In this document: in pieces, positions 46,207 to 57,028 of the stretch | How the letters are laid out: each line of letters opens with the position of its first letter | Numbering within the stretch: position 1 is the stretch's first letter | Assembly: GCA_902635545.1 (NCBI GenBank) | Contig: CACPOL010000004.1 | Span: 1 to 64,000, forward strand | Length of the DNA: 64,000 nt | Direction of reading: 5' to 3' | DNA from: an uncultured Pelagibacteraceae bacterium | Lineage (GTDB): Bacteria; Pseudomonadota; Alphaproteobacteria; Pelagibacterales; Pelagibacteraceae | Program-made: the position numbers and the translations under genes | Notes under the pieces: generated by a model | What the model saw: the letters and a program-made list of their open reading frames with translations, nothing else | What the model was told of the DNA's origin: nothing | Databases searched by the model: none

Positions 46207-48285
46207 ATGGCTAGAACACACACATTAGATAAATATAGAAATATTGGTATAATGGCGCACATTGATGCTGGTAAAACTACTACAACAGAAAGAATTTTAT
46301 ATTATACAGGAAAAAGTCATAAAATTGGAGAAGTACATGATGGAGCAGCGACCATGGATTGGATGGAACAGGAGCAAGAGAGAGGTATCACAATTACCTC
46401 AGCTGCTACAACTTGTTTTTGGCAGGAACATAGAATTAATATAATTGATACTCCAGGTCATGTTGACTTTACAATTGAGGTGGAAAGATCTTTAAAAGTT
46501 CTAGATGGAGCCGTCGCTGTATTTGATGGTGTTGCAGGTGTAGAACCACAATCTGAAACTGTATGGAGACAAGCAGATAAATATAAAGTTCCAAGAATCT
46601 GTTTCGTAAATAAATTAGATAGAACTGGTGCAGATTTTTTTAGATGTGTAGAAATGATTAAAGAAAGGTTAGGAGCAAAACCCTTAGTTTTACAAGTTCC
46701 GATTGGAATTGAGTCATCTTTATCCGGAGTAGTAGATTTAGTTAAAATGAAAGCTCAAGTTTGGAAAAATGAAGCATTGGGTGCAGAATGGGAATATAAA
46801 GAAATTCCGGAAGATCTTAAGGAAATATCACAAAAATATAGAACAGAACTTGTTGAATTAGCAGTTGAGCAAGATGAGAAATTAATGGAAAGTTATCTTA
46901 ATGGTGATGAAATTAAAGAGGAAGATTTAATTAAATGTATCAGAAAGGGTTGCTTAAATTTTGATTTTGTGCCTGTTCTTACTGGTTCAGCATTTAAAAA
47001 CAAAGGCGTTCAACCTTTGCTTGATGCCGTTGTGAACTATCTTCCAAGTCCTGTAGATATAGGTTCAATTAAGGGGACTAAACTTGACTCAAAAGAAGAG
47101 ATGGAAATGAAATTTGATGACAATGTTCCTTTTTCAGCACTAGCTTTTAAAGTTGCCAATGATCCTTTCGTTGGTTCTTTAACATTCATAAGAATTTACT
47201 CTGGAACAATTAAAACTGGTACAGCGGTATTTAATTCATCAAAAGAAAAAGAGGAAAGAGTTGGAAGAATGTTGTTGATGCATGCTAATTCTAGAGAAGA
47301 TATTAAGGAAGCAAATGCTGGAGATATTGTAGCTTTAGCTGGATTAAAAAACACAATTACAGGTCATACTCTATGTGACGAGCAAAATGCTGTGTTGCTT
47401 GAACCAATGGAATTTCCTGATCCAGTAATAGAAATAGCCGTAGAGCCAAAAACAAAAGCTGACCAAGAGAAAATGGGTGAGGCTTTAGGTAGATTAGCAA
47501 AAGAAGACCCGTCATTTAGAGTTACATCTGATGAGGAGTCAGGACAAACTATTATAAAAGGAATGGGAGAATTACATTTAGACATAATTGTTGATAGAAT
47601 GAAAAGAGAATTTAAAGTTGAGGCCAACGTAGGTGCGCCTCAAGTTGCTTATAGAGAAACTGTTGAAAATTCATCTGAGTTTGAATATACACATAAAAAA
47701 CAAAGTGGTGGAGCAGGTCAATTTGCTAAAGTTAAATTATTAGTTGAACCACAAGAACCAGGCAAAGGAAGAGAAGTTGAAAGCAAAATTAAAGGTGGAG
47801 CTATTCCAAAGGAATTTATACCTGGAGTAGAAAAAGGTATAGAAACAATATCAGATGGAGGAATTTTAGCTGGCTTTCCTCTAATAGACTATAAGGTTAC
47901 CATCTTAGATGGTTTACATCATGACGTTGACTCAAGTGTTTTAGCTTTTGAATTAGCTAGTCGAGCATGTTTTAAAGAAGCTTGTACCAGAGGAACTTTA
48001 AAATTACTTGAACCCGTGATGAGAGTTGAGGTGGTTACTCCAGAAGATTATATGGGTGATGTAATTGGAGATTTAAATAGTCGAAGAGGTCAAATAAATA
48101 CTCAAGAACAAAGAGGTAACGCAACAGTAATAACTGCTATGGTCCCATTAGCTAACATGTTTGGCTATATAAATAGTCTTAGATCCATGTCACAAGGAAG
48201 AGCACAATATTCAATGTTTTTTGATCATTATTCAAAAGTACCCCAAAATGTTCAAGATGAAGTAACAAAAAAAATTGCAGGTTAA
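46207..48285 (+). CDS. fusA: Elongation factor G
   Basis: 692 residues. G1 [16 protein letters not shown]3 [16 protein letters not shown]4 NKLDRTGAD. The usual five-domain length. GTPase driving translocation. Next comes rpsJ at 3 bases; tuf, the usual follow-up, is missing. Confidence 0.98.
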   Translation: MARTHTLDKYRNIGIMAHIDAGKTTTTERILYYTGKSHKIGEVHDGAATMDWMEQEQERGITITSAATTCFWQEHRINIIDTPGHVDFTIEVERSLKVLDGAVAVFDGVAGVEPQSETVWRQADKYKVPRICFVNKLDRTGADFFRCVEMIKERLGAKPLVLQVPIGIESSLSGVVDLVKMKAQVWKNEALGAEWEYKEIPEDLKEISQKYRTELVELAVEQDEKLMESYLNGDEIKEEDLIKCIRKGCLNFDFVPVLTGSAFKNKGVQPLLDAVVNYLPSPVDIGSIKGTKLDSKEEMEMKFDDNVPFSALAFKVANDPFVGSLTFIRIYSGTIKTGTAVFNSSKEKEERVGRMLLMHANSREDIKEANAGDIVALAGLKNTITGHTLCDEQNAVLLEPMEFPDPVIEIAVEPKTKADQEKMGEALGRLAKEDPSFRVTSDEESGQTIIKGMGELHLDIIVDRMKREFKVEANVGAPQVAYRETVENSSEFEYTHKKQSGGAGQFAKVKLLVEPQEPGKGREVESKIKGGAIPKEFIPGVEKGIETISDGGILAGFPLIDYKVTILDGLHHDVDSSVLAFELASRACFKEACTRGTLKLLEPVMRVEVVTPEDYMGDVIGDLNSRRGQINTQEQRGNATVITAMVPLANMFGYINSLRSMSQGRAQYSMFFDHYSKVPQNVQDEVTKKIAG

Positions 48286-48288
48286 ATT

Positions 48289-48597
48289 ATGGAAAAGCAA
48301 AATATAAGAATTAAACTGAGAGCATATGATAATAAAATACTTGATGCTTCAACCGAAGAGATTGTAAATACAGTTAAAAGAACTGGAGCAACAATTAAAG
48401 GGCCAATACCATTACCCACAAGAATAGAAAGATATACTGTACTTAGATCTCCACACATAGATAAAAAAAGTAGAGATCAATTTGAGTCTCGAACTCATAA
48501 AAGATTAATTGATATAATAGAACCAACTCCTCAAACGGTTGAAGCATTAATGAAATTAGATTTAGCCTCTGGAGTAGATGTGGAGATTAAGATTTAA
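48289..48597 (+). CDS. rpsJ: 30S ribosomal protein S10
   Basis: 102 residues: [48 protein letters not shown]. Also NusE, a partner of NusG. The str and S10 operons are joined here. It ends one base before rplC. Confidence 0.98.
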   Translation: MEKQNIRIKLRAYDNKILDASTEEIVNTVKRTGATIKGPIPLPTRIERYTVLRSPHIDKKSRDQFESRTHKRLIDIIEPTPQTVEALMKLDLASGVDVEIKI

Positions 48598-48598
48598 A

Positions 48599-49309
48599 AT
48601 GACCGAAATAGCTTTAATTGGAAAAAAAATAGGTATGACTAGAGAATTTTATAAATCGGGACAGATTGTGCCTGTAACTGTACTTAAAATGGAAAAAGCT
48701 AGAGTCGTTGAAATTATAGATGAGTCTAAAAGAGGTTATAAAGCTGTGCAACTCGGGTATGGAAAAATTAAAAATTCCAAACTTACTAAAGCAATGAAAG
48801 GTTTTTACGCAAAAAAAAATACTGAAGCCAAGAAAAAATTAAAAGAATACAGAATTCAAGACAGTGAAAAATATAAAGTTGGAAATGAATTTGGTTTAGA
48901 AATATTTAAAGATGTAAAATTTGTAGACACCAGATCAAAAACAATTGGAAAAGGCTTTGCAGGTGTTATGAAAAGACATAACTTTGGAGGTTTAAGAGCC
49001 TCACATGGAGTTTCAGTCTCTCATAGATCTCATGGTTCAACAGGACAAAGACAAGATCCTGGCAAAGTTTTTAAAGGAAAAAAAATGGCAGGCCATATGG
49101 GTGATAAATTAAGAACCATGCAAAACATTGAAATTGTAAAAACTGATTTGGAAAATGAACTTTTATATTTAAAAGGATCGATACCTGGTTCAAAAAATAC
49201 AGAAGTTCTAGTAAAAAAATCAGTTAAGAATATAAAAAAACTAACTATACTTGAAAAAATAGCTGCTGCTGAACAAGCTAAAAAAACCCCTGAAAAGAAG
49301 AAAAAATAA
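48599..49309 (+). CDS. rplC: 50S ribosomal protein L3
   Basis: From ATG 48599 the protein begins MTEIALIGKKIGMTREF, the L3 N-terminus; the track start at 48578 adds seven residues inside rpsJ and is rejected. GSTGQRQDPGKVFKGKKMAG includes the Gln modified in other bacteria. C-terminal lysine tail. 236 residues. Confidence 0.97.
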   Translation: MTEIALIGKKIGMTREFYKSGQIVPVTVLKMEKARVVEIIDESKRGYKAVQLGYGKIKNSKLTKAMKGFYAKKNTEAKKKLKEYRIQDSEKYKVGNEFGLEIFKDVKFVDTRSKTIGKGFAGVMKRHNFGGLRASHGVSVSHRSHGSTGQRQDPGKVFKGKKMAGHMGDKLRTMQNIEIVKTDLENELLYLKGSIPGSKNTEVLVKKSVKNIKKLTILEKIAAAEQAKKTPEKKKK

Positions 49310-49932
49310 TGAAAATAGAAAAAGTAAATTTAGATGGAAAAAAAGCTTCAATAGAAGTTTTAGATAAAATTTTTTCAGCAAAAATTAACAAAAAATTAGT
49401 TAGTAGCGTATTATATAAAACTATATCTAATTTTAAGGGTAGACACGGTAAAACAAAGCAACAAAATGAGATTACTGGTTCTACTTCAAAAATATACGCT
49501 CAAAAAGGAACAGGTGGTGCGAGACACGCTAGTCGTAAAGCTCCAATTTTTGTAGGTGGAGGAGTTGCCCATGGACCAAAAGGTCAATTAGCTTATAAAA
49601 AAAGAAAATTAAATAAAAGTGAGAAAAGATTAAGCATAGCTTCTTTAATAAGTGAAAAAAGCAAGCTTAAAAATTTAATAATCTTTAGTGATTTTAATAC
49701 TCAAATTAAAAAAACTAAAGAAATGAATAAAATTATTAAAAAATTTGAAATAACAAATTCTTTAATAATTTTAGACAAGCAATCCAGAGATAATATTGAA
49801 AAGTCTGTCCGAAATATTCCAAACATTAAAATAACAGATGTTAGTCATTTTAGTGCATTTGATATAGTAAAATATAAAAAAGTTGTATTTACAGAAACTT
49901 CTGTAAAAGAACTAGAAAAGAGATATTCTTAA
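49309..49932 (+). CDS. rplD: 50S ribosomal protein L4
   Basis: 207 residues. GRHGKTKQQNEITGSTSKIY and QKGTGGARHASRKAPIFVGGG form the L4 loop lining the exit tunnel. One-base overlap with rplC. Autoregulator of the S10 operon in E. coli; no S10 leader of that kind is visible here. Confidence 0.97.
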   Translation: MKIEKVNLDGKKASIEVLDKIFSAKINKKLVSSVLYKTISNFKGRHGKTKQQNEITGSTSKIYAQKGTGGARHASRKAPIFVGGGVAHGPKGQLAYKKRKLNKSEKRLSIASLISEKSKLKNLIIFSDFNTQIKKTKEMNKIIKKFEITNSLIILDKQSRDNIEKSVRNIPNIKITDVSHFSAFDIVKYKKVVFTETSVKELEKRYS

Positions 49933-49933
49933 A

Positions 49934-50227
49934 ATGGAAAAAATACATTTATACGATAAAATTTTATCTCCAATAGTTACTGAAAAATCCACAAATTTGT
50001 CAGAACAAAATAAGATAGTTTTTAAAGTTCCATCTTCTGCTAATAAAAATAATGTAAAGAAAAATATTGAAAAAATTTTTAAAGTTAATGTTATCAAAGT
50101 TAATATTATTAATAAAAAAAATAGAACAAAAATTACAAGGGGAAGAAAAATTAAAGTTCGGGGTTATAAAAAAGCAATAATAACTCTTAAAAAAGGTCAA
50201 AATATAGACTTAACAACAGGAATTTAA
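49934..50227 (+). CDS. rplW: 50S ribosomal protein L23
   Basis: 97 residues. IHLYDKILSPIVTEKSTNLSE and VFKVPSSANKNNVKKNIEKIF, standard. Located at the tunnel exit; docking site for trigger factor and SRP. One base after rplD. Confidence 0.96.
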   Translation: MEKIHLYDKILSPIVTEKSTNLSEQNKIVFKVPSSANKNNVKKNIEKIFKVNVIKVNIINKKNRTKITRGRKIKVRGYKKAIITLKKGQNIDLTTGI

Positions 50228-50231
50228 AAAT

Positions 50232-51065
50232 ATGACATTAAAAACATTTAAACCTTATACCAAGTCTACAAGAGGGACGATTTTAGTTGATAGAAAAGAA
50301 CTATGGAAAGGCAAACCTTTTAAAACTTTGGTTGAGCCTAAAAGATCAATGAAGGGAAGAAATAATAATGGTCATATAACTTCAATTAATCGAGCCGGTG
50401 GACATAAGAAAATGTATAGAAAAATAGACTTCTATAGAAAAAAATTTGACATGCCTGCAACAGTTGAAAGAATAGAGTATGACCCAAATAGATCGTGTTA
50501 TATAATGTTAGTTAAGTTTGAAGATGGTCAACACTTTTATTATCTAGCTCCTCAAAAAATTAAAGTTGGCGATAAGATCGAAAACGGTCCAAAAAAAGAG
50601 ATTAAAGTTGGAAATTGCATGCCGCTTCAAGATATTCCTGTTGGAATTGATATTCACAATGTTGAAATTCAACCAGGAGGAGGTGGAAAAATAGCTAGAT
50701 CAGCGGGGACTTCTGTTATTATAAGTGGTCTGGACGGAAATTACTCTCTTATTAAAATGGCATCTGGTGAATTAAGAAAAATAGATTCTAGGTCATTGGC
50801 AACTATTGGAGTTTTATCGAACCCAGATCAAAAAAATATTAAAATTGGTAAAGCAGGTAGGTCTAGATGGTTAGGAAGAAGACCCCATACAAGAGGAGTA
50901 GTTAAAAATCCTGTTGATCACCCACACGGTGGAGGTGAGGGAAAATCAGCTGGAGGAAGACATCCCGTATCACCAACAGGTCAGTCAGCTAAAGGTTTAA
51001 AAACAAGAGATAATAAAAGAACGGATAAATTTATAATAAGAAGAAGAAAGAAGAGAAAGGATTAA
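50232..51065 (+). CDS. rplB: 50S ribosomal protein L2
   Basis: 277 residues. [19 protein letters not shown]... and the signature [13 protein letters not shown] with the peptidyl-transferase His. Standard length. Four bases after rplW. Confidence 0.98.
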   Translation: MTLKTFKPYTKSTRGTILVDRKELWKGKPFKTLVEPKRSMKGRNNNGHITSINRAGGHKKMYRKIDFYRKKFDMPATVERIEYDPNRSCYIMLVKFEDGQHFYYLAPQKIKVGDKIENGPKKEIKVGNCMPLQDIPVGIDIHNVEIQPGGGGKIARSAGTSVIISGLDGNYSLIKMASGELRKIDSRSLATIGVLSNPDQKNIKIGKAGRSRWLGRRPHTRGVVKNPVDHPHGGGEGKSAGGRHPVSPTGQSAKGLKTRDNKRTDKFIIRRRKKRKD

Positions 51066-51067
51066 TT

Positions 51068-51373
51068 ATGTCTAGATCTGTTTGGAAAGGACCATTTGTA
51101 GAAGAGAGCTTAATAAAGAAAGTTGAAAAACACAAAACAGACCCAAAAAAAATTCCAATAAAAACATGGTCGAGAAAATCAACAATTATTCCTGAGTTTG
51201 TTGGAGTAAGTTTTTTAATTTATAATGGTAAAAAATTTATTCCAATTACTATTTCAGAGGATATGGTTGGACATAAATTAGGTGAGTTTGCACCAACAAG
51301 AACTTTTTTTGGTCATACACCGGCAGATAAAAAAGCTGCAGCTAAACCAGCAGAGGAAACAACTAAAAAATAA
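51068..51373 (+). CDS. rpsS: 30S ribosomal protein S19
   Basis: 101 residues. [17 protein letters not shown] and [17 protein letters not shown]; a C-terminal Ala/Lys extension ([14 protein letters not shown]) is longer than usual. Two bases after rplB. Confidence 0.97.
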   Translation: MSRSVWKGPFVEESLIKKVEKHKTDPKKIPIKTWSRKSTIIPEFVGVSFLIYNGKKFIPITISEDMVGHKLGEFAPTRTFFGHTPADKKAAAKPAEETTKK

Positions 51374-51375
51374 TT

Positions 51376-51774
51376 ATGAGTAAAAAAAAGAAAATCACTG
51401 ATAACCAAATAAAAACTGTAAAATCTATTAATAATAATGTTAGATCCAGTGTAAGAAAATTAAATCCTATACTTAAAACAATTGTAGGAAAAAAAGTTGA
51501 TATTGCTATTAGAGATTTACAGTTTTCTGAAAAACGAATTACTAAAGATATCAGGAAGACTATTTCATCGGCAGTAGCAAATGCAGAAAATAATTTTCAA
51601 TATGATATTGATAATTTAGTTGTTAAGGAAGCTTATTGTGGAAAAAAAGTTATTATGAAAAGATTTAGAGCACGAGCAAAAGGAAGAGCTGCACCAATCT
51701 TAAAACCTTATTCAAGTGTAACAATAATTTTATCTGAAATTAAAAAAATGGAGAGTCATGGGACAAAAAGTTAA
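51376..51774 (+). CDS. rplV: 50S ribosomal protein L22
   Basis: 132 residues: a basic N-terminal extension of about 25, then [47 protein letters not shown] which is the tunnel hairpin. It overlaps rpsC by 17 bases. Confidence 0.95.
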   Translation: MSKKKKITDNQIKTVKSINNNVRSSVRKLNPILKTIVGKKVDIAIRDLQFSEKRITKDIRKTISSAVANAENNFQYDIDNLVVKEAYCGKKVIMKRFRARAKGRAAPILKPYSSVTIILSEIKKMESHGTKS

Positions 51775-52435
51775 TCCGGTAGGTTTTAGATTAGGTGTCA
51801 ACAGAGGATGGGACTCTGTTTGGTACGCTAAGAAAAAAGATTTTGGAAATTATTTAATAGAGGATTTTAAAATAAGAGAATACATTAAGAAAAATGTTAT
51901 AAATTCTGGTGTTTCAAAAGTAATGATCGAGAGAACGTCTAATAAATGTTACGTGACCATTTATACTTCTAGACCAGGTTTTGTGATTGGAAAAAAAGGA
52001 AGTGATATTGATAAAATTAAAAATAATTTATCAAAATTTACATCCAATGAAGTTACATTAAATATAAAAGAGGTAAAAAAACCAGAGACTAATGCATACT
52101 TAGTTGCAGAGAATATTGCTCAACAATTAGTTAAAAGAATTTCATATAGAAGAGCAATGAAACGAGCAATGCAATCCTGTTTAAGACTAGGAGCGAAAGG
52201 AATTAAAGTCTCTATTAGTGGACGTTTAGGTGGAAACGAAATTGCAAGAACCGAATGGCTTAGAGATGGCAGTATTCCTTCTCATACTTTAAGAGCAGAT
52301 ATAGATTATGCAGAAGCAGAAGCTTTAACAACATATGGCATAATAGGAATTAAAGTTTGGATTTATAAAGGTGAAGTTTTTGCTAAAGAATTCAGTCAAG
52401 AAACAAACAAAGTAGTAGCGAAAGAGGTAAAATAA
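51758..52435 (+). CDS. rpsC: 30S ribosomal protein S3
   Basis: 225 residues. [19 protein letters not shown] start, KH domain [14 protein letters not shown], then [15 protein letters not shown]. It binds mRNA at the entry. The 17-base overlap with rplV is real because the MGQKVNP start is conserved. Confidence 0.98.
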   Translation: MGQKVNPVGFRLGVNRGWDSVWYAKKKDFGNYLIEDFKIREYIKKNVINSGVSKVMIERTSNKCYVTIYTSRPGFVIGKKGSDIDKIKNNLSKFTSNEVTLNIKEVKKPETNAYLVAENIAQQLVKRISYRRAMKRAMQSCLRLGAKGIKVSISGRLGGNEIARTEWLRDGSIPSHTLRADIDYAEAEALTTYGIIGIKVWIYKGEVFAKEFSQETNKVVAKEVK

Positions 52436-52440
52436 TATTT

Positions 52441-52851
52441 ATGCTTCAACCAGTAAGAACAAAATACAGAAAAGCTCATAAAGGAAGAATTCATGGAATT
52501 GCTTCTCGTTGTAATTATATAAATTATGGCGCTTATGCTTTAAAAGCTATGGAACCCAATAGAATTATAGGAAAACAAATTGAAGCAGCCAGAGTAGCTT
52601 TAACACGTCATATGAAGCGTCAAGGTAGAGTTTGGACAAGAATATTTCCCAATGTTCCTGTTTCAAAAAAACCAGTTGAGGTAAGAATGGGTAAAGGAAA
52701 GGGTTCACCTGAATATTGGGCATGTAGAGTTAAACCTGGTAGAATTTTATTTGAGGTTGATGGAATATCGGAAAAAATTGCAAAAGAGGCACTTTATAAA
52801 GCATCTGCAAAATTACCAATTAAAACTAAATTTATTAAAAGATTTGTATAA
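52441..52851 (+). CDS. rplP: 50S ribosomal protein L16
   Basis: 136 residues. [51 protein letters not shown]. Sits by the A site; Arg in [10 protein letters not shown] region is the usual hydroxylation target in some bacteria. Confidence 0.98.
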   Translation: MLQPVRTKYRKAHKGRIHGIASRCNYINYGAYALKAMEPNRIIGKQIEAARVALTRHMKRQGRVWTRIFPNVPVSKKPVEVRMGKGKGSPEYWACRVKPGRILFEVDGISEKIAKEALYKASAKLPIKTKFIKRFV

Positions 52852-52853
52852 AT

Positions 52854-53045
52854 ATGAAAAAAAAAGAAACAAAAAAATTAACAAGAGCTGAAATGATAAA
52901 AAATATTGATAAATTAAAAAAAGACCTATTTAATTTTAGATTTCAAAAGATGAATTCGCAAATAACAAATCCTGCGAAAATTGGAGAAACAAAAAAAAAT
53001 ATTGCAAGAATTAAAACTATGTTAAAGGAAAAAATAAATGCCTAA
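52854..53045 (+). CDS. rpmC: 50S ribosomal protein L29
   Basis: 63 residues, helical: LTRAEMIKNIDKLKKDLFNFRFQKMNSQITNP. A family-typical two-helix protein. It overlaps rpsQ by 8 bases. Confidence 0.92.
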   Translation: MKKKETKKLTRAEMIKNIDKLKKDLFNFRFQKMNSQITNPAKIGETKKNIARIKTMLKEKINA

Positions 53046-53274
53046 AAAGATATTAAATGGAATTGTAGTAAGTGATAAACCGAATAAGACTATTACCGTG
53101 GTGGTTGAAAGAAAGTATTCGCACCCAGTTCTAAAAAAAGTAATTAAAGTAAGAAAAAAATATAATGTTCATGACGAAAAAAATAAATTTAAAAATGGAG
53201 ACAAAGTTTCAATTATTGAGAGCAAACCTTTTTCAAAGAATAAAAAATTTCAAGTTATTGAGGGATCAAAATAA
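53038..53274 (+). CDS. rpsQ: 30S ribosomal protein S17
   Basis: 78 residues. [29 protein letters not shown] is the S17 OB-fold signature. The start is 8 bases inside rpmC. Confidence 0.96.
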   Translation: MPKKILNGIVVSDKPNKTITVVVERKYSHPVLKKVIKVRKKYNVHDEKNKFKNGDKVSIIESKPFSKNKKFQVIEGSK

Positions 53275-53642
53275 TGATACAGGTACAAACAGAATTAATG
53301 GTAGCAGATAACACGGGGGCAAAAAAAATAGAGTGTATTAAGGTTCTCGGGGGCTCAAAAAGAAGATATGCAAGTATTGGTGATACAATTGTAATTGCTG
53401 TGAAAGAAGCGATACCAAAGGGTAAAGTTAAAAAAGGTTCAGTTCATAAAGCAGTTGTAGTTAGAGTAAAAAAAGGAATACACAGAGATGATGGCTCAAA
53501 GGTAAAATTTGACAATAATGCAGCTGTTCTGGTTGATGAAAAAGGTGAACCAGTTGGTACAAGAATTTTTGGTCCAGTTACAAGAGAATTAAGAAATAGA
53601 GGGCAAATGAAGATAATTTCATTAGCTCCGGAGGTTTTGTAG
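53274..53642 (+). CDS. rplN: 50S ribosomal protein L14
   Basis: 122 residues: [27 protein letters not shown], standard length. First gene of the classical spc block. One-base overlap with rpsQ (TAATGA). Confidence 0.98.
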   Translation: MIQVQTELMVADNTGAKKIECIKVLGGSKRRYASIGDTIVIAVKEAIPKGKVKKGSVHKAVVVRVKKGIHRDDGSKVKFDNNAAVLVDEKGEPVGTRIFGPVTRELRNRGQMKIISLAPEVL

Positions 53643-53643
53643 A

Positions 53644-53892
53644 ATGATTAAAAAAGGCAACAAGGTAAAAATTTTAAATGGTAAAGATAAAAAAAAAGAA
53701 GGAGAAGTCATTGAAGTTGATAGACCAAATAACAGAGCTAAAGTTAAAGGTATAAACATGGTTAAAAAACATGTTAAAACCACAAAAGAAAAAAAAGGTG
53801 GAATAATTCCTAAAGAAAATTTTATTCATATTTCAAATTTAGCTTTAATAAGTGAAAAAACAAAAGTTAAAAAAGTAGGAGCTAAAAAATAA
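53644..53892 (+). CDS. rplX: 50S ribosomal protein L24
   Basis: 82 residues, shorter than the ~100 typical. [21 protein letters not shown] is the KOW start; [16 protein letters not shown] follows. The C-terminal part seems trimmed. One-base overlap with rplE. Confidence 0.94.
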   Translation: MIKKGNKVKILNGKDKKKEGEVIEVDRPNNRAKVKGINMVKKHVKTTKEKKGGIIPKENFIHISNLALISEKTKVKKVGAKK

Positions 53893-54446
53893 TGACACCA
53901 AGATTAAAAGATCTTTATTATAAAGAAATTCAACCGTCATTAAAAGAAAAGTTGGGATTTAAAAATGCTTATATGGGGCCAAAAATTGAAAAAGTAATTA
54001 TTAATATGGGCTTAGGATTAGATGGCAATGATAGCAAGATATTAAAATCTTGTGAGGAGGATCTTTCGAAAATTGCGGGTCAAAAACCTGTGATTACAAA
54101 ATTTAAAAAGTCAATTGCAAATTTTAAAACAAGAAAAGGATCAAACGCAGGATTAAAAGTAACTTTAAGAAAAAATAAGATGTACGAATTTATTGATAGA
54201 TTGGTTAATATTGCTTTACCTAGAATTAAAGATTTCAGAGGTTTATCTTCAAGTGGTTTCGATAAGTTTGGCAACTACTCCTTTGGAGTAAAAGAACATA
54301 TAATTTTTCCAGAGGTAAGCTTTGATAGAGCAGACAAAGTAAGAGGTTTAGATATAATTATTGTTATTTCATCTTTGAATAAGGAGCATAGTTATGCTCT
54401 GTTAGAAAAAATGAATTTTCCATTTATAAAAAAAGGAGAAAATTAA
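53892..54446 (+). CDS. rplE: 50S ribosomal protein L5
   Basis: 184 residues. PRLKDLYYKEIQPSLKEKLG and NMGLGLDG, QKPVITKFKKSIANFKTRKG, FPEVSFDRADKVRGLDI. It binds 5S rRNA. Confidence 0.97.
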   Translation: MTPRLKDLYYKEIQPSLKEKLGFKNAYMGPKIEKVIINMGLGLDGNDSKILKSCEEDLSKIAGQKPVITKFKKSIANFKTRKGSNAGLKVTLRKNKMYEFIDRLVNIALPRIKDFRGLSSSGFDKFGNYSFGVKEHIIFPEVSFDRADKVRGLDIIIVISSLNKEHSYALLEKMNFPFIKKGEN

Positions 54447-54447
54447 T

Positions 54448-54753
54448 ATGGCTAAGGCTAGTTCAATAAATAAAAATAATAAACGTATTAAACTTTCAAA
54501 TAAATTTTATAAAAAAAGAATGTCATTAAAAAAGATAATAATGAATAAAAAATTATCCTTAGAAGAAAGATTTAAGGCACAGCAAAAATTATCCAAATTA
54601 CCTAGAAATTCCGCGAAAAATAGAGTTATGAATAGATGTCAAATAACTGGAAGACCTCATGGAGTTTATAGGAAATTAAAAATATCAAGAATAGCATTAA
54701 GACAACTTGGCTTACAGGGTAAAATTCCAGGTTTAGTTAAATCAAGTTGGTAG
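54448..54753 (+). CDS. rpsN: 30S ribosomal protein S14
   Basis: 101 residues, zinc-independent form (no CxxC pair). LPRNSAKNRVMNRCQITGRPHGVYRK and a C-terminal IPGLVKSSW. One base after rplE. Confidence 0.97.
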   Translation: MAKASSINKNNKRIKLSNKFYKKRMSLKKIIMNKKLSLEERFKAQQKLSKLPRNSAKNRVMNRCQITGRPHGVYRKLKISRIALRQLGLQGKIPGLVKSSW

Positions 54754-54763
54754 AAAGGAAATT

Positions 54764-55159
54764 ATGAGTTTAAGTGATCCAATAGGAGATATGATAGCAA
54801 GAATTAAAAATGCTCAACTAAGAAGTCATAAAAAAGTTGATTTACCGTCATCAAATTTCAAAGCAAAAATTGCAGGTATTTTAAAAAATGAAGGTTTTAT
54901 AAATGATTTTAAAATAAATGAAGAAAACAATAAATCAATTTTATCCTTAGTTTTAAAGTATCATTCTGGGAATCCGGTGATAAATACATTTGAGAGAGTC
55001 TCAAAACCAGGAAGAAGAATTTTTTCAAGCGCTCAAAGTCTTCCAAAAATAAATAATGGATTAGGTATAGCTATTGTATCAACTCCTAAAGGCGTTATGA
55101 CAGATATTGATGCAAGAAAACAAAAGATCGGTGGAGAAATAATTTGTAAGGTATTTTAA
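54764..55159 (+). CDS. rpsH: 30S ribosomal protein S8
   Basis: 131 residues. SDPIGDMIARIKNAQLRSHKKVD, RVSKPGRRIFSSAQSLPKI. S8 is the spc repressor in E. coli; there is no obvious S8 target here. A good SD (GAAAGGAAATT) precedes it. Confidence 0.97.
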   Translation: MSLSDPIGDMIARIKNAQLRSHKKVDLPSSNFKAKIAGILKNEGFINDFKINEENNKSILSLVLKYHSGNPVINTFERVSKPGRRIFSSAQSLPKINNGLGIAIVSTPKGVMTDIDARKQKIGGEIICKVF

Positions 55160-55698
55160 TGTCTAAAATTGGTAAAATAAATATTGCAGTACCAGATAAA
55201 GTAAAAGTAGCTTTGACTGGGAATGTTCTGAATATAGAGGGTCCTCAAGGCAAAAAATCAATTAATATTGATCTTGATTTATTCAATTTAGATGTCAAAG
55301 AAGGTAAAGAAATTTCAATTAAGCCAAAAAAAATTAATCAAGATAGCAAAAGATTATGGGGTATGAATAGAAGTTTAATTAATAACGCCGTAATTGGATC
55401 TAGCAAGGGATATGAAAAAATATTAGAGTTAGTAGGTGTAGGTTATAGAGCTTCATTAAAAGGCAATTTATTAAACTTACAGCTCGGATATAGTCATGAT
55501 ATCAATTTTGAAATCCCAGAAGGTATTAAAATTGTTGTTGAAAAACAAACTACTTTGAAAATAACTGGTCATGATAAACAACAAGTTGGAACTGTTGCAT
55601 CTAAAATCAAAACTTTAAGAAAAATTGAACCTTACAAAGGAAAAGGTATTAGGGAACAAGGTCAATACATTCTTAAAAAAGAGGGAAAAAAGAAATAA
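55159..55698 (+). CDS. rplF: 50S ribosomal protein L6
   Basis: 179 residues. [18 protein letters not shown]... and the C-terminal [23 protein letters not shown]; two related folds as in the family. One-base overlaps at both ends. Confidence 0.97.
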   Translation: MSKIGKINIAVPDKVKVALTGNVLNIEGPQGKKSINIDLDLFNLDVKEGKEISIKPKKINQDSKRLWGMNRSLINNAVIGSSKGYEKILELVGVGYRASLKGNLLNLQLGYSHDINFEIPEGIKIVVEKQTTLKITGHDKQQVGTVASKIKTLRKIEPYKGKGIREQGQYILKKEGKKK

Positions 55699-56051
55699 TG
55701 AAATTACAAACTTCTCAAAGAAAAAAATTTAGAGTTTCAAACAAATTGAAAAAAGTCTCACCTGTTGGTAGGTTCAGATTAAGTATATTTAGATCTTCTA
55801 AAAATATTTCTGCACAAATAATAGATGATAAAAAAAATATCACACTTCTATCAGCCTCTTCAGTTGAAAAGGATCTTAAAACTTCAAAAACTAATAAATC
55901 TGAGGTATCGAAAATTGTTGCTGAAAGATTAGCCAAAAAAGCACAAGATAAAAAAATTACAAAAATTTATTTTGATAGAGGTATTTATAAATATCACGGA
56001 AGAATTAAAGTTTTTGCTGAAACATTACGTAAAAATGGAATGGAGTTTTAA
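55698..56051 (+). CDS. rplR: 50S ribosomal protein L18
   Basis: 117 residues, basic N-terminus, [20 protein letters not shown] and [18 protein letters not shown]. Binds 5S rRNA. One-base overlap with rplF. Confidence 0.96.
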   Translation: MKLQTSQRKKFRVSNKLKKVSPVGRFRLSIFRSSKNISAQIIDDKKNITLLSASSVEKDLKTSKTNKSEVSKIVAERLAKKAQDKKITKIYFDRGIYKYHGRIKVFAETLRKNGMEF

Positions 56052-56053
56052 TT

Positions 56054-56566
56054 ATGGATAATAAAGAAAAAAAAATAGATGATATTTTAGAAAAATTAGT
56101 CCACATCAATAGGATTACAAAAGTTGTTAAAGGAGGTCGAAGGTTTGGTTTTTCCGCATTAGTTGTCGTTGGTAATCAGGCAGGAAAAATTGGTATAGCG
56201 CATGCTAAAGCAAAACAAGTTCCAGATGCTATTAAAAAAGCAAATGAAATGGCAAGACGTAAATTAATACAAATACCCCTTAGAGAAGGCAGAACTATTC
56301 ATCATGATGTAAAAGCAAAAGATGGATCGGGAAAAATTGTTTTAAGAGCTGCCGCTAAAGGTACAGGAATTATTGCAGGAGGGCCTGTAAGGGCAGTTTG
56401 TGAAGTACTAGGTGTGAAAGATATTGTTGCAAAATCTATGGGAACATCGAACCCTCATAACGTAATTAGAGCTACAATGAAAGCTCTTACAAAACAAAAC
56501 TCACCAAAATATATATCAACAATCAGAAATAAGAAAATTTCTGAAATTGTTGGAAAAAGAGGATAA
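56054..56566 (+). CDS. rpsE: 30S ribosomal protein S5
   Basis: 170 residues. [20 protein letters not shown] and [21 protein letters not shown]. Followed directly by rplO with a one-base overlap, so rpmD (L30), the usual next gene, is absent. Confidence 0.97.
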   Translation: MDNKEKKIDDILEKLVHINRITKVVKGGRRFGFSALVVVGNQAGKIGIAHAKAKQVPDAIKKANEMARRKLIQIPLREGRTIHHDVKAKDGSGKIVLRAAAKGTGIIAGGPVRAVCEVLGVKDIVAKSMGTSNPHNVIRATMKALTKQNSPKYISTIRNKKISEIVGKRG

Positions 56567-57018
56567 TGACTACATTAAATTCTACAAAAAAATTTATTAG
56601 AAAAAAAATTAGAGTTGGAAGAGGTATTGGTTCTGGAAAAGGAAAAACTTCTGGCAGAGGTGTTAAAGGTCAAAAATCTAGATCTGGTGTAGCAATTAAA
56701 AGTTTTGAGGGTGGTCAAATGCCTTTATATAGAAGATTGCCAAAAAGAGGTTTTAACTCAATTAATAAAAATAATATTGCGATAATGAATTTAGAAAAAA
56801 TCCAATCTTTTATAGATAAAAATGTAATTAAAACAAGCGATCTGATTACTAGAGACCTTTTGATTAAACATAAATTAATTAATAAAAATTCTCAAAAATT
56901 AAAAATTCTAGGTTCGGGAAATATTAAGAGTAAGATAAATCTTGAAGCTGACTTAGTATCAAAATCTGCATTAGAAAAACTTGAGAAAGCCGGATCAAAT
57001 ATTCAATTAAAAAAATAA
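56566..57018 (+). CDS. rplO: 50S ribosomal protein L15
   Basis: 150 residues, [21 protein letters not shown] with the Gly-rich loop and [17 protein letters not shown]. Overlaps rpsE by one base. Confidence 0.97.
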   Translation: MTTLNSTKKFIRKKIRVGRGIGSGKGKTSGRGVKGQKSRSGVAIKSFEGGQMPLYRRLPKRGFNSINKNNIAIMNLEKIQSFIDKNVIKTSDLITRDLLIKHKLINKNSQKLKILGSGNIKSKINLEADLVSKSALEKLEKAGSNIQLKK

Positions 57019-57028
57019 TTAATTTATT

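Noticed and set aside
48578-48598. Earlier start of rplC at 48578
   Set aside because: It lies within rpsJ; the MTEIALIGKKIGM start matches the family.
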